Shown piece by piece: positions 8,281 to 17,892 of a stretch of 64,000 bases of DNA. This DNA is from HXMU1420-13 sp965229525 (lineage in GTDB: Bacteria; Bacteroidota; Rhodothermia; Balneolales; Balneolaceae). The notes under the pieces are model-generated. The model was not told the DNA's origin, made no database searches, and worked only from the letters and a program-made list of their open reading frames with translations. Location of the stretch: assembly GCA_965229525.1 (NCBI GenBank), contig OZ245886.1:248001-312000 (forward strand). Reading direction: 5' to 3'. Made by a program: the position numbers and the translations under genes. Position 1 is the first letter of the stretch; each line of letters starts with the position of its first letter.

Positions 8281-10506
8281 CTACTCTTCTTTTAAATGTC
8301 TGAAATAAAAATCAGCAAATAGCGCAGTATCTGCTTCAAGTGCATTGATATAATCATTGTTAAGTGTAGGCTCATTCTGAAAATTTAAACCATTCCAATA
8401 CTTAATAGAATCGCTTAAACTATTCAAATACCGTGCATCTGCATTTATGGAATGTAATTTTGATTCAAATAATTCTTCTGCAGCGCTATCATATGCATCG
8501 CTTGCAGAAATTGCTCGGATTGTTAAATCATCATAAAACTCATAAATAGTAAATAATGGTGTTTCCACATTTGGACCAGCATACTCATAATTATCTGCAA
8601 TTATTGTCTTGTCGATATTAATACGAACATGACCAGGATGTTTGGACCAGTTTTGAAATGAACTATAATATTTTGCAATAGTACTATTTGGCAGTAGAAT
8701 TACTGCTTTTTCAATAGCCGATTCTCCTTTAGACCTCTTGTACCTCTCACCAAGAATTCCATTTCCTCCTAAAAAACGTGCATCCAGCACAATGATACTA
8801 TTTTTATCGTGTGATTTAATATAACCAGAAAGCATGACCTCATTGATAGAATCACTATCAAGATCAGTAATCATAAAATCTCTGAAAATTCCGGATCCTA
8901 TATAAGTGGATTCAGTTACACCGGTTTTAATATCCATGACAAGAAATAATGTTGTGAAGTAGCTTAGATGTCTTAACGTTGCTGCAATTTCATAGTCTCC
9001 ATCCTTGTCAATATCTACAATGTCAAATTTAAGTAAATTGAAATAATCAGCTTTGATATTTGGATGGTTATCAAATTCGATATCCAAGTAGAAATCCCTT
9101 TGCCATAAAGTATCTCCTTCTAGATTGTAGAGAATAAGATCAGAACCAATTGAATATTGGTCTTCTTTAAATTTTGATTCTAGAACTTCATTAACTCCAT
9201 CATCATTTACGTCAAAGAATTTAATTAAATCATCTGGCGGACGATAGAGAGGATTTAATTGATTCTTCACAACTTTTGCCCCCACAAGATTACTTTGAAG
9301 AATCAAGCCATTTTTATTTCTTATATGCATTTCCTCTCCTTCAAATGTCGCATATGAAGGGTTCCTATCCACCGGCCCATACACCAAACTCGAAATCACC
9401 AGAATTAAGGTGGCGATTAATGAGATAGCGCCCACACTCTTTCGGCGACGCCAGGCTTTCTTAGCATTATGAGCCAGCGTTGTTTCTTTTTTATACAGCG
9501 TTACCCGACGATCATAAAACAACTCTCGAAGATGAGATACACCAACAACGGGTAGTCTGCGGTTTGGGAATTCGGTGTTTAATTCAGCTAACTGTTCGTG
9601 TACCTCTGCCAGCTGTTCCGAGGGGACAATCAATAACTGGCACCAGGAAAAAAAGGCAGCATCTATTTTTTGCGGTATGGTTTGCGGATTAACGGGAAGT
9701 ACATTCCCCTGCTTGTCTAAATCTCCGGTTATACAGGCGGCCGGGTTCAACCAAAACAATTCTTGTTGTTCTTCGGCTTTCATTTGCTCCCCAAAAAATG
9801 CACCTGCCATGGCAAGATTCGCAGAACTACCGGTATGCCAGGCATGTGGCAATTCGAATTGTACCGAAGCTTTCCAACATTGATGTCTGGTTCCCTCACT
9901 TTCATTGGCGAGTGCTAGAACTGCAGACTCCACCGTTTTGGCAAAATTCCCAATTTCAGCTCCTACTATACCAAAATTAGGTTTTAGTTCATGTCCTTCT
10001 TTTGCATGACCGATGATCTCCACCTTTAACCGTCGAAGTCGACCAGCGGTGATGCCATTAAATTCTTCCACCACAGGCACAATAACTTCACCTGGAATAA
10101 TCGAAATCTTGGCTGCTTTACTTTCCACCAGTTTGGTTTGCACCTCTTCTTCCAACGTTGAAGCTCCAAGCCATTGCATAATCTGCTCCAGCACAGATTT
10201 ATACTCGTCGATTCGTGAATCCAGGAATTCATTTTTTTTAAGTTCAGAAATGGAAGTACAAGCAGTTTCTAATCGCCGGATAAACCCTTGTAAGTTGGAA
10301 GGATGAATTCCTGCAAACAGCAATGGGTTGGGTAGCGACGGTAATTCCTCAACCAGTTGAATGAGATACGATTGGTAGTTTTTTTCAAATCCTGCAATGG
10401 CATCAATAAATTGATCTATTAAATTTAATCTGATTCGCTCGGATGGAGAAACCTTCAACTGCTGGACGGTTTCTTTGAAGAGTATGTCGACTTCAACCGG
10501 CGTCAT
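8281..10506 (-). CDS. Membrane protein with Lon-type (S16) fold and extracytoplasmic FG-GAP-like repeats
   Basis: A 741-residue protein of unusual build. Residues about 1-130 are helical. Residues about 155-330 resemble the Lon proteolytic domain: 'LPHAWHTGSSANLAMA' aligns with the Ser motif (Ser228) and 'ITGDLDKQGNVLPV...IPQKIDAAF' with the Lys motif (Lys280), while the AAA+ ATPase is missing. A basic stretch then precedes one membrane segment (about 357-377), and the rest carries Asp-rich FG-GAP-like units ('DVNDDGVNEVLES', 'DIDKDGDYEIAAT', 'DLDSDSINEVMLS'). With the basic stretch inside, the Lon-like part is cytoplasmic and the repeats periplasmic. It is the last of three tightly packed genes. 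A sensor-coupled protease of a regulator cascade is a hypothesis. Confidence 0.6.
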   Translation of the reverse strand: MTPVEVDILFKETVQQLKVSPSERIRLNLIDQFIDAIAGFEKNYQSYLIQLVEELPSLPNPLLFAGIHPSNLQGFIRRLETACTSISELKKNEFLDSRIDEYKSVLEQIMQWLGASTLEEEVQTKLVESKAAKISIIPGEVIVPVVEEFNGITAGRLRRLKVEIIGHAKEGHELKPNFGIVGAEIGNFAKTVESAVLALANESEGTRHQCWKASVQFELPHAWHTGSSANLAMAGAFFGEQMKAEEQQELFWLNPAACITGDLDKQGNVLPVNPQTIPQKIDAAFFSWCQLLIVPSEQLAEVHEQLAELNTEFPNRRLPVVGVSHLRELFYDRRVTLYKKETTLAHNAKKAWRRRKSVGAISLIATLILVISSLVYGPVDRNPSYATFEGEEMHIRNKNGLILQSNLVGAKVVKNQLNPLYRPPDDLIKFFDVNDDGVNEVLESKFKEDQYSIGSDLILYNLEGDTLWQRDFYLDIEFDNHPNIKADYFNLLKFDIVDIDKDGDYEIAATLRHLSYFTTLFLVMDIKTGVTESTYIGSGIFRDFMITDLDSDSINEVMLSGYIKSHDKNSIIVLDARFLGGNGILGERYKRSKGESAIEKAVILLPNSTIAKYYSSFQNWSKHPGHVRINIDKTIIADNYEYAGPNVETPLFTIYEFYDDLTIRAISASDAYDSAAEELFESKLHSINADARYLNSLSDSIKYWNGLNFQNEPTLNNDYINALEADTALFADFYFRHLKEE

Positions 10507-10509
10507 CTT

Positions 10510-11253
10510 TTATTGATAGAAAAATAAGGTTGCAGTTGACTCTCCTACTGGCTGAATTTCTACCTTTCCATCTTCAAGGTAATACAAGGTCGGCTGATTA
10601 TCTTGAACTACTAACAAACGGGAATATTCTTCTGTCGATGTAACTTCAATTACGCCCTCATTTTTTAGGACATGAATCCCATCTTTTTCTAACGATTCAT
10701 TTTCTTCTGTAAGGTCGATTTCAAAAGTAGCTGTTGGAAATCGAAGATTTGGTACTGCCTGATTCCTATCTACCTCTTGAAAATGTTCAGGATGAATGCC
10801 TTTCAACATCCCGTTGTCATTCAATATAAATTCGTTATCCAGTCCACTGAATTGTATGATTACAAATTCATTGTCTCTGCTCACATGCGAAATCAGGTGA
10901 ATCTCCATCGTATGTAATGCTTGATTTTCTAGCACCCGAAGCACGTGATTACCATCCTCTGAATTGAACGTCATTATGGTTTTAAGTCCACTATTTTTTC
11001 CATTCATGGTATCGGCAGCTAGCACTACTTGTCCACCATTTGAAGTGGTCTTTGAGGCAGGTTGTAGCTCATAAATGGGAGCACGTTTCAGCGTATGTAT
11101 TTCCATATATAGATCGCGATAATACTCCGCCAGTTCCTTTGCCGGCGGATGCTGTTCGATATATTGTGTAATGGCTTTTACCTTCTCTGTTGACCATTCT
11201 TCCGGGAATCGAACGAAGTGTTCAATATCAAAGTCGGTGAATTTCATATTCAT
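10510..11253 (-). CDS. Anti-sigma-like cytoplasmic protein (hypothetical)
   Basis: A 247-residue soluble protein with no signal peptide or membrane segment. Its first 50 residues (an acidic helix, then 'KAITQYIEQHPPAKELAEYY') follow the helix pattern of anti-sigma factor N-termini, but the usual zinc-binding His/Cys residues are absent. The remainder is predicted beta-rich with several repeats of 'hydrophobic-x-acidic' strands, and I do not recognise it. Its ATG directly abuts the upstream stop (TAA-ATG), and three bases separate its stop from the Lon-like gene, so the three genes are almost surely cotranscribed and translationally coupled. The anti-sigma resemblance is weak pattern evidence. 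Confidence 0.45.
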   Translation of the reverse strand: MNMKFTDFDIEHFVRFPEEWSTEKVKAITQYIEQHPPAKELAEYYRDLYMEIHTLKRAPIYELQPASKTTSNGGQVVLAADTMNGKNSGLKTIMTFNSEDGNHVLRVLENQALHTMEIHLISHVSRDNEFVIIQFSGLDNEFILNDNGMLKGIHPEHFQEVDRNQAVPNLRFPTATFEIDLTEENESLEKDGIHVLKNEGVIEVTSTEEYSRLLVVQDNQPTLYYLEDGKVEIQPVGESTATLFFYQ

Positions 11254-12273
11254 TTAGGTACCCTCCCCAGTAGTTTTTAGCGCGGAAATAAGCTCAGCTT
11301 TCATCTCACTGATTAGATGCTTTCGGGTTTGCTTCACAAAATATTCCAGTGGATTTCGATACCGCTGCATATAGGTTTCTTTGGTCAAATCGTCAATTAC
11401 ACCTGCGGTCATCTCAAAATAGTTTTGTGGGCTTTCTTCTGCTGATGAATAGTTCGACTTCAAGATCAATTCGACGATGTAAAAGAGTCCCGCAAATTCT
11501 TCGTCACTCAATTTATTTTTGGAAACATACTTCGCATAAAATCTCGACTTCATTTCGTTGAGGGATACAGCAAGGAAGTGCTCAAGGTTTTCGTTTGAAA
11601 TGACCTCAAACTCCTCATCCTGATCCAATCCTCGAAGTACAAATACATGTCGGGTCGCTGTCGCCATATCATTAACTGATGCGAAAAGTAGTTCAGGTAA
11701 AGCTTCTTCGAAGATCATACGTAGTGACAACAAAGCATCCACTGAACTTGAAATTTCCTTTAAAAAATAGCTCAGCTGAATATTCAATACCTCATATGGA
11801 ATCTGCCTCGATAGCTTTTCCTTCGTTTCCAGAGATATCCGGGATTTTTGCTGATGCAGCATCAAACCATCAACCATGTGTTCGGAAATGGCTCGCTTAA
11901 GATTTCGAATAATCCGCGACAAAGAAGGGTCTTTTTCTTTGTATCGATTGAAAATGTAGTCGTTTACCTGATTACCAATTAGTCGCCGAAACTCAATAAA
12001 TACTTCGCTTTCCTTTCGGGAAACCCCATCTACACGAAGCCACCATTTTTTCAGTTTGATTAACTCTTCATTCTCCGACTCAAACAGTTCAGCAATAGCA
12101 TCAAGAGCAATCTCCTTTGGGTCATCAGAGATAAATTGGAACAGGTGCTGATGTTTTTTAGACTGCAATCGAATGGTAGCTTCAGCAATTCCAGATGCCT
12201 CCAAAACCAGTGTGTTCACTGATTGCCTTTCCCCACCTATTGCCTGTTCGATCAACTTTCTTGAAATACCCAT
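11254..12273 (-). CDS. All-alpha protein, possibly a divergent sigma-like regulator
   Basis: A 339-residue, helical, cytoplasmic protein without a recognised family. Residues about 45-130 ('DDPKEIALDAIAELFE', then 'FRRLIGNQVNDYIFNRY') have the rhythm of sigma-70 region 2, but no clear region 4 helix-turn-helix can be pointed out. It is the first gene of the three-gene set leading to an anti-sigma-like protein and a membrane Lon-fold protein, and that order is the basis for suspecting a regulator. Its start lies beside a perfect 9-bp-arm palindrome (12329-12347) in the divergent promoter region shared with the cyclase gene. Confidence 0.4.
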   Translation of the reverse strand: MGISRKLIEQAIGGERQSVNTLVLEASGIAEATIRLQSKKHQHLFQFISDDPKEIALDAIAELFESENEELIKLKKWWLRVDGVSRKESEVFIEFRRLIGNQVNDYIFNRYKEKDPSLSRIIRNLKRAISEHMVDGLMLHQQKSRISLETKEKLSRQIPYEVLNIQLSYFLKEISSSVDALLSLRMIFEEALPELLFASVNDMATATRHVFVLRGLDQDEEFEVISNENLEHFLAVSLNEMKSRFYAKYVSKNKLSDEEFAGLFYIVELILKSNYSSAEESPQNYFEMTAGVIDDLTKETYMQRYRNPLEYFVKQTRKHLISEMKAELISALKTTGEGT

Positions 12274-12328
12274 AACCGAGAGTAAAACAAATCCATGAAA
12301 TGAACAATCAGCTTCTACTGATCTTTGA

Positions 12329-12347
12329 ATTTATATTGAATATAAAT
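12329..12347. promoter_or_regulatory. Perfect inverted repeat ATTTATATT-G-AATATAAAT
   Basis: Nine-base arms around a single G, in the 132-bp region between the divergent three-gene operon and the adenylate cyclase gene. Candidate binding site or AT-rich promoter element; no regulator can be assigned. Confidence 0.4.
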
Positions 12348-12405
12348 CCTACAAAAAAATGTATTCTTCCTTTAATCTTCAAAAGATGACATTGTACATT
12401 AAGAC

Positions 12406-13521
12406 ATGACCTTATCCCCAAAAACCCGACGAAATATTTCCCGAATTCTACCTTTTGGTTTCATCTGGTTAATTACAGCATGGATTTTCTTGTTTTATGA
12501 TTACTCATTAACCGGTAATACAAATCTTGATCCAGAAACGAACATCACGCTTACACTCCCTGTTTTCATTTTTGCCAGTGCCGCTGTTTTTTTAGTGGGT
12601 TTGTTGGTTGGAAGTTTGGAAATGGTAATTTTTGAGAAGAGATTCACCAACGTTCGTTTACTTGCAAAAATCGGCGCAAAATTTTTGATCTATGCCGGTT
12701 TTTTGCTTTTGATAATCTCCATCACATATCCGATTGCTGAAGGAATTGAAGCAGGTTTATCTCCATTCCACCCCGATGTACTTACAAAATTTATTCGTTT
12801 TCTAGGAAGTACAATGTTTTTGAATACCATGATACAACTAAGTACACAAACCATACTTAGTATCATTTATGCTGCCATTAGTGAAAACCTCGGCCACAAT
12901 GTATTCAAGAATTTTATGACAGGGAAATATCATACCCCTAAACATGAAACACGGATTTTTATGTTTTTGGATATGAAGCATTCAACAACCATTGCTGAAA
13001 AATTAGGTCATAAAACTTACTTCCAATTTCTCCGGAAATACTATGACTCTCTTTCCGATACCATTATTCAACATCTGGGGGAAGTGTATCAGTATGTAGG
13101 TGATGAAATTGTAATCACATGGGATTTAGAAAATGGAACCAAAAATGATAACTGGCTCCGTTGTTTTCTTGAATTGAAGCAAACCCTTTTAGAGCTACGA
13201 ACTAAATTTTTAGAAGAATTTGGCGAATCCCCCGACTTCCGTACTGGGTTTCACGTGGGTGAAGTTACTACCGGAGAAATTGGGGCTTTAAAAAAGGAAA
13301 TCGTTTATACAGGTGATGTCTTAAATACTGCAGCTCGACTTCAGGCAGTCGGAAAGGAATATGATACTGATCTTGTTTTCACCGAAGATTTAGCCAAACT
13401 AATAGACGATAAAGATTCTTTGAAAACTTCACTTCTTGGCGAAATAACACTGCGAGGAAAATCAGATAAAACAGCCATTTTTACTACGGTTTTGATTCCT
13501 GAATCCATCAAAAGTTCATAA
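12406..13521 (+). CDS. Membrane-bound class III adenylate/guanylate cyclase
   Basis: Makes a cyclic nucleotide from ATP (or GTP). The N-terminal 160 residues contain about four membrane segments (around 16-32, 51-74, 92-112 and 134-158). The catalytic domain follows at about 180-360, with the two metal-binding aspartates in 'FMFLDMKHST' (Asp189) and 'YVGDEIVITW' (Asp233) and the conserved 'YTGDVLNTAARLQ' segment. Length 371 fits short membrane cyclases. It stands alone on the plus strand, divergent from the Lon-like operon. Its N-terminus could sense a membrane signal; nothing identifies the ligand. A Crp/Fnr-type protein (28273-28863) is a possible but unproven effector. Confidence 0.85.
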   Translation: MTLSPKTRRNISRILPFGFIWLITAWIFLFYDYSLTGNTNLDPETNITLTLPVFIFASAAVFLVGLLVGSLEMVIFEKRFTNVRLLAKIGAKFLIYAGFLLLIISITYPIAEGIEAGLSPFHPDVLTKFIRFLGSTMFLNTMIQLSTQTILSIIYAAISENLGHNVFKNFMTGKYHTPKHETRIFMFLDMKHSTTIAEKLGHKTYFQFLRKYYDSLSDTIIQHLGEVYQYVGDEIVITWDLENGTKNDNWLRCFLELKQTLLELRTKFLEEFGESPDFRTGFHVGEVTTGEIGALKKEIVYTGDVLNTAARLQAVGKEYDTDLVFTEDLAKLIDDKDSLKTSLLGEITLRGKSDKTAIFTTVLIPESIKSS

Positions 13522-13559
13522 AAGTTCTTTTTTTTATACTGATTAAATTAGTAATCAGC

Positions 13560-15368
13560 ATGAAGATAAGTACAGAGAAAATTCGGGCTCTAATGAATGA
13601 TCTCGAAGAAGTTATTTCGATTTTAAAAATTGCTGAATCGGAACATTTAGCTGAGATTGAAAGTGTGCACCCTTCTTTTAAAAATGGAGCCAGAAATTTA
13701 ATTCACTACAGAACTTTTCGCTCTTTAGATCTAAAGACCCTCCAAAAAAAGCTTAGCGTATACGGCCTATCAATACTTGCTAGTACCGAATCTCATGTGA
13801 TGGCCACCTTGACAAACAGTCATCAAATTCTAAAAGCACTAATTCAAGACACTAATCCGAATTTATCCGTAAAAAAGACTTCCATTAAAAATTCTGTAAC
13901 GCAGCAGAAAAAACATACAAAAGACCTTTTTGGTTATCGATCAAAAGGTAGACGTGTTAGAATTATGGTCACTTTGCCTACCGAGGCAGCGACCAATTAT
14001 CAATTGGTTTATGATTTGCTTTCAGCCGGGATGAATTCGGCGAGGATAAACTGTGCACACGACAGTCCTGAAATCTGGGCTTTAATGATTGAGAATTTAA
14101 ATAGAGCTAAAGTAGCATTACATAAAAACTGTAAAGTATTTATGGACTTAGCGGGACCAAAAATCAGAACCGGTCAACTTGAAGACGGCCCAAGAGTTCG
14201 AAAATTCCGACCAAAAAAAAATGAACTAGGCGAAATAATTCAACCAGCTTTCATCGAGTTAGTTACTGAATTAGATTCAACCTCAAAAAATGAAATACCT
14301 GTTTCTTTCGAATGGTTGTCGAATTTAAACGTAGGCGACTCGATCGGTTTTAAAGATGCTAGAAATAAAAAAAGAAAGTTATTGGTACGTGAAGTACATG
14401 AAGATCGAGTAATTACTACATGTAGAAAAACCTGTTATATAACCACCGGTACTATTCTAACATCTATTTCAACACTAGAGGAAACAACGGTTAGTGTGTT
14501 GCCCGCTAAAGAGCAACAGATCGTTCTTCGCAAGGGAGATCAACTCTTATTAATGAAGGAACAGATTTCCGGAAAGCCAGCCGAAGTAAATGAGAAAGGT
14601 GAAATCGTTGAGTTAACTCAAATATCTTGTACATCGCCAGCAATTTTTGATTCTATTAACATTGGTGAAAAGGTTCTATTTGATGATGGAAAGATCAGTG
14701 GAGTGATTACTAATACATCGGATTCTGAAATTGTGGTTGAGATCGAACAGGCAAAAACCAACGGCACTAAGTTAAAAGCTGATAAGGGAATCAACTTTCC
14801 GGATACTACTCTAAATGTTGGTGGTCTCACTAAAAAAGACAAAGAAGATCTGCGATTTGTTATTCAACATGCCGATGGTGTAAATGTTTCCTTTGTAAAT
14901 TCTGCTGCTGATGTTGAAGAATTATATCATGATCTGGAAGACATTGGAGCTAAAGAAAATCTTGGAATTGTACTGAAAATTGAAACTCAAAAAGCCTACA
15001 ATAATCTGAATGAAATCCTTTTAACCGGCATGAAGAAATATCCTATTGGAGTAATGATTGCTCGTGGTGATTTAGCCATTGAAACCGGTTGGGAAAACAT
15101 GCCTCGCATTCAGAATGAAATACTCAGATTATGTGATTCTGCTTTTGTACCGACGGTTTGGGCAACTCAAGTTTTAGAAAACCTGGCTAAAACGGGTGTT
15201 CCTTCGAGATCTGAATTAACCGATGTTGCAAGTAGTTTAAAAGCCGATTGTGTGATGTTGAACAAAGGGCCATTTATCTTGGATGCCATTAAGCTCTTGC
15301 ACCAAATTCTTTCAAGAATGAATTCATATCGCGATAAAGATGTGAGGATGTTCGAGGCGATTACTTAA
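13560..15368 (+). CDS. Pyruvate-kinase-like protein with extra N-terminal domain
   Basis: A 602-residue member of the pyruvate kinase superfamily. Residues 1-130 are a helical domain absent from classical enzymes. The barrel starts near 140 ('RIMVTLPTEAA', where classical enzymes have 'TKIxxTIGPAS') and keeps 'VFMDLAGPKIRTG', the KIE lysine ('VLKIETQKAY'), 'MIARGDLAIE' and 'VPSRSELTDVASS'. The 'NFSHG' loop reads 'NCAHD', and the usual C-terminal allosteric domain is missing. An insertion of about 170 residues carries the B-domain region. Substitutions around the first catalytic loop make ordinary pyruvate kinase activity uncertain; it may act on a related enolpyruvate or phosphate substrate. 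It converges on ppk1. Confidence 0.75.
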   Translation: MKISTEKIRALMNDLEEVISILKIAESEHLAEIESVHPSFKNGARNLIHYRTFRSLDLKTLQKKLSVYGLSILASTESHVMATLTNSHQILKALIQDTNPNLSVKKTSIKNSVTQQKKHTKDLFGYRSKGRRVRIMVTLPTEAATNYQLVYDLLSAGMNSARINCAHDSPEIWALMIENLNRAKVALHKNCKVFMDLAGPKIRTGQLEDGPRVRKFRPKKNELGEIIQPAFIELVTELDSTSKNEIPVSFEWLSNLNVGDSIGFKDARNKKRKLLVREVHEDRVITTCRKTCYITTGTILTSISTLEETTVSVLPAKEQQIVLRKGDQLLLMKEQISGKPAEVNEKGEIVELTQISCTSPAIFDSINIGEKVLFDDGKISGVITNTSDSEIVVEIEQAKTNGTKLKADKGINFPDTTLNVGGLTKKDKEDLRFVIQHADGVNVSFVNSAADVEELYHDLEDIGAKENLGIVLKIETQKAYNNLNEILLTGMKKYPIGVMIARGDLAIETGWENMPRIQNEILRLCDSAFVPTVWATQVLENLAKTGVPSRSELTDVASSLKADCVMLNKGPFILDAIKLLHQILSRMNSYRDKDVRMFEAIT

Positions 15369-15395
15369 CCTTCGACTGCATTCTTATGGTAAACG

Positions 15396-17417
15396 TTATT
15401 CTCTTAAATAAGAGTTTGCTTTTTGAATGAGTGTATACGTGTCTAACTGAGCGTTTACGGGTTCGGTTTCATTTTTTGCTACTTCAATATTCTCAATTTC
15501 GGGACTTAATAAAACACGCTTTGTATTGTCCCTTTTTTGAAGCTTTAGAATCTGAATGAGTTCGTTTTTGATATTTGGATCGTAGATTGGAAAAGAAACT
15601 TCAATTCTTCTTCGAAGATTGCGTTTCATCCAGTCAGATGAACCTAGATAGATTTCAGGATTTCCATCATTGTGGAAATAAAACATTCTGGCGTGTTCTA
15701 AATATCGATCAACAATTCGGGAAACTTCAATTCCATTGGTACCAGGAACCAAACAGCAAATGCTTCGTGCGATAACTTCTACCTTTACTCCTGCTTCAGC
15801 CGCTTTATATAATTTCCTTATGAGTTTGGGTTCTTCCAGATTATTCACCTTTACAATTACATGACCCTGTCTTCCTTCTTCAACTGCTTTAATCTCTCGA
15901 TCGATCAGCTCTTTAAAGGTGTCAATGGCTCCAAACTGACTTACAATTAAGTGCTGAAATGCTTCCGGTTCTTTTTGATCAATCAGATACTGAAACACCT
16001 GATATAACTCATTGGTCATTTCCGGATGACTACTTAACAATCCATGATCGCAGTAAATTTTAGCCGTACTTTCATTCAGGTTTCCTGTACCAAAGAAGCC
16101 ATAATTGATTTCTTTATCCGCTGATTCTCTTCGAACCAGGGCTACTTTGGCATGTACTTTAAGTCCGGGCATACTATATCGAAGATCTACTCCTGCTTTC
16201 TTAAATCGTTCTGCCCATTTCAGATTATTCTCTTCATCAAAACGAGCTTTCACTTCCATAAATACATGGACCTTTTTCCCATTTCTTGCAGCACTTAATA
16301 ATGCCTCTCCGATTCGACTTTCCTTTGCCATCCGATAAAAGGTCACATAAATCTCTTTAACCTCAGGATGAATCGCAGCTTCATTAAAAAACTGCAAAAT
16401 GTATTCATAGGACTGATAGGGAAAATGCAGGATCTGATCTCGTTCCTCGATAGCATCAAAAACAGTCTTTGCTGATTCAATTCCAAAACTTCTTATGGGT
16501 GCAAGTTTCTCGTATTCCAATCCCTCCTTCTTCGCTGAGATTTGGAAAAAATCATTGAGGTTATGATAACGGCCACCCATTGAAATATCCGACGCAGACA
16601 CATCGCAAAACTCATAGACTGAGTGTAATAAGGTTTCCGAAATTGAGCTATCAACAAGCATTCGCGTTGGAATACCCAGATCACGTTTCTTGACTTGTTT
16701 TTCAATTTTCTCAACCAGATTTCCACTGAACTCATCATCTATTTGAAGATCAGCGTCTTTATTCAACTTTATACTGATACACTCCTGGATTTCCTTGCCC
16801 GGAAATACGATATCCAGATTCCATCGAATGATGTCATCTAAGAAATAAAAATGAGTTCCTGATTCGTCGATCACCGAATAGAATCGTGGGAGTTTATTTG
16901 ATGGTATGTTTAGAATAAGATTTTTTGATCCATCATTACCCATTAATGTAATGACTAGATATAATGCTTTATTCTTTATGAATGGCTTCTCTATTAATTC
17001 TTGAGGTTGCAAATATGCAAGAATGTGGGTCATAAAATAGTGCCGTAATTCTTCAAGATGTTCTGATCTCGAAGAATTCATATGAACAAATACCTCATGA
17101 CTTTCCAGTTCTTTCAATACATCACGTAAAGTGGCTCCATATTCATGTAACTGATTTTCTATTTTTTCATGAATTACACCAAGTGTAACCTCTGGATTGA
17201 AACCTAATTTCTCTTCGATTTTCTTCTTTTTGATCTGGCTCAATCGTCGCAAACTGGCTACGCGAACCCTGAAAAACTCATCCAAATTGGAAGAATAGAT
17301 CGCCAAAAAACGGAGGCGTTCTAATAAAGGAACTTCATTTGACTGAGCTTCGCATAACACTCGATAGTTGAAAGAAAGCCAACTTAAATCACGGTCGAAA
17401 AGTGGGAACTTGTTCAT
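15396..17417 (-). CDS. ppk1: Polyphosphate kinase 1
   Basis: Reversibly transfers the gamma-phosphate of ATP to inorganic polyphosphate. The N-terminal 'RDLSWLSFNYRVL' and 'SSNLDEFFRVRVA' motifs, the 'HFPYQSYEYIL' segment, and the phosphohistidine motif 'LKVHAKVAL' (His422) are all present, as is the C-terminal 'YLGSSDWMKRNLRRRIE'. At 673 residues it matches the family length (about 690). The start 'MNKFPLFDRDLSWL' aligns with family N-termini. It is convergent with the pyruvate-kinase-like gene and followed on its upstream side by a small membrane protein gene. Confidence 0.96.
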   Translation of the reverse strand: MNKFPLFDRDLSWLSFNYRVLCEAQSNEVPLLERLRFLAIYSSNLDEFFRVRVASLRRLSQIKKKKIEEKLGFNPEVTLGVIHEKIENQLHEYGATLRDVLKELESHEVFVHMNSSRSEHLEELRHYFMTHILAYLQPQELIEKPFIKNKALYLVITLMGNDGSKNLILNIPSNKLPRFYSVIDESGTHFYFLDDIIRWNLDIVFPGKEIQECISIKLNKDADLQIDDEFSGNLVEKIEKQVKKRDLGIPTRMLVDSSISETLLHSVYEFCDVSASDISMGGRYHNLNDFFQISAKKEGLEYEKLAPIRSFGIESAKTVFDAIEERDQILHFPYQSYEYILQFFNEAAIHPEVKEIYVTFYRMAKESRIGEALLSAARNGKKVHVFMEVKARFDEENNLKWAERFKKAGVDLRYSMPGLKVHAKVALVRRESADKEINYGFFGTGNLNESTAKIYCDHGLLSSHPEMTNELYQVFQYLIDQKEPEAFQHLIVSQFGAIDTFKELIDREIKAVEEGRQGHVIVKVNNLEEPKLIRKLYKAAEAGVKVEVIARSICCLVPGTNGIEVSRIVDRYLEHARMFYFHNDGNPEIYLGSSDWMKRNLRRRIEVSFPIYDPNIKNELIQILKLQKRDNTKRVLLSPEIENIEVAKNETEPVNAQLDTYTLIQKANSYLRE

Positions 17418-17441
17418 GGGTTAATCGAAAACAATTAATGG

Positions 17442-17846
17442 TCAAGCAGAGGTTGATTTACTGGATGATGCTTTTTTTAAAATGATCCAAAGGTTCACAG
17501 TTAATAGTAAGGTAAGTATTGCAAAAAACTTTTCGAAGGTAGTTTCAGCAAGTAAATTACCCACCGTGTTTAGAGCAAATAATCCTACAAATGCCCAAAG
17601 TCCTGCATGAATAATCTTTATTGGTACAGAAACATTGATTTTATTCGATTTCAGAAGTAACAGGATGATCAACAAAGTATTTAGAACTATGGATATTCCT
17701 TCGAATACATACATTTGCTGATCGTTTTCAAGTCGGCCACCCCATACGATCTCGTATGGGATAAATTTGAATACTATCCCAAAATGAAACACCAGCAAGG
17801 TGCTGCAAATTAGTAGCGTCAAGTTTAAAATAGAATCTATTTTCAT
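17442..17846 (-). CDS. Small integral membrane protein (four segments)
   Basis: A 134-residue protein with about four hydrophobic segments (roughly 7-27, 47-66, 77-99 and 106-125) and a Ser/Lys-rich tail. It carries no catalytic motif, and I do not recognise the family beyond generic small membrane proteins. It lies 46 bases after the S41 peptidase gene on the same strand and may be the last gene of that operon. Confidence 0.7.
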   Translation of the reverse strand: MKIDSILNLTLLICSTLLVFHFGIVFKFIPYEIVWGGRLENDQQMYVFEGISIVLNTLLIILLLLKSNKINVSVPIKIIHAGLWAFVGLFALNTVGNLLAETTFEKFFAILTLLLTVNLWIILKKASSSKSTSA

Positions 17847-17892
17847 AAGTCTAATTCCTCATTATTAATTATTATTTAAATAATGCAATGGC

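Noticed and set aside
9575..9883. Cys-rich plus-strand open frame
   Set aside because: It is the antisense shadow of the well supported Lon-fold gene.
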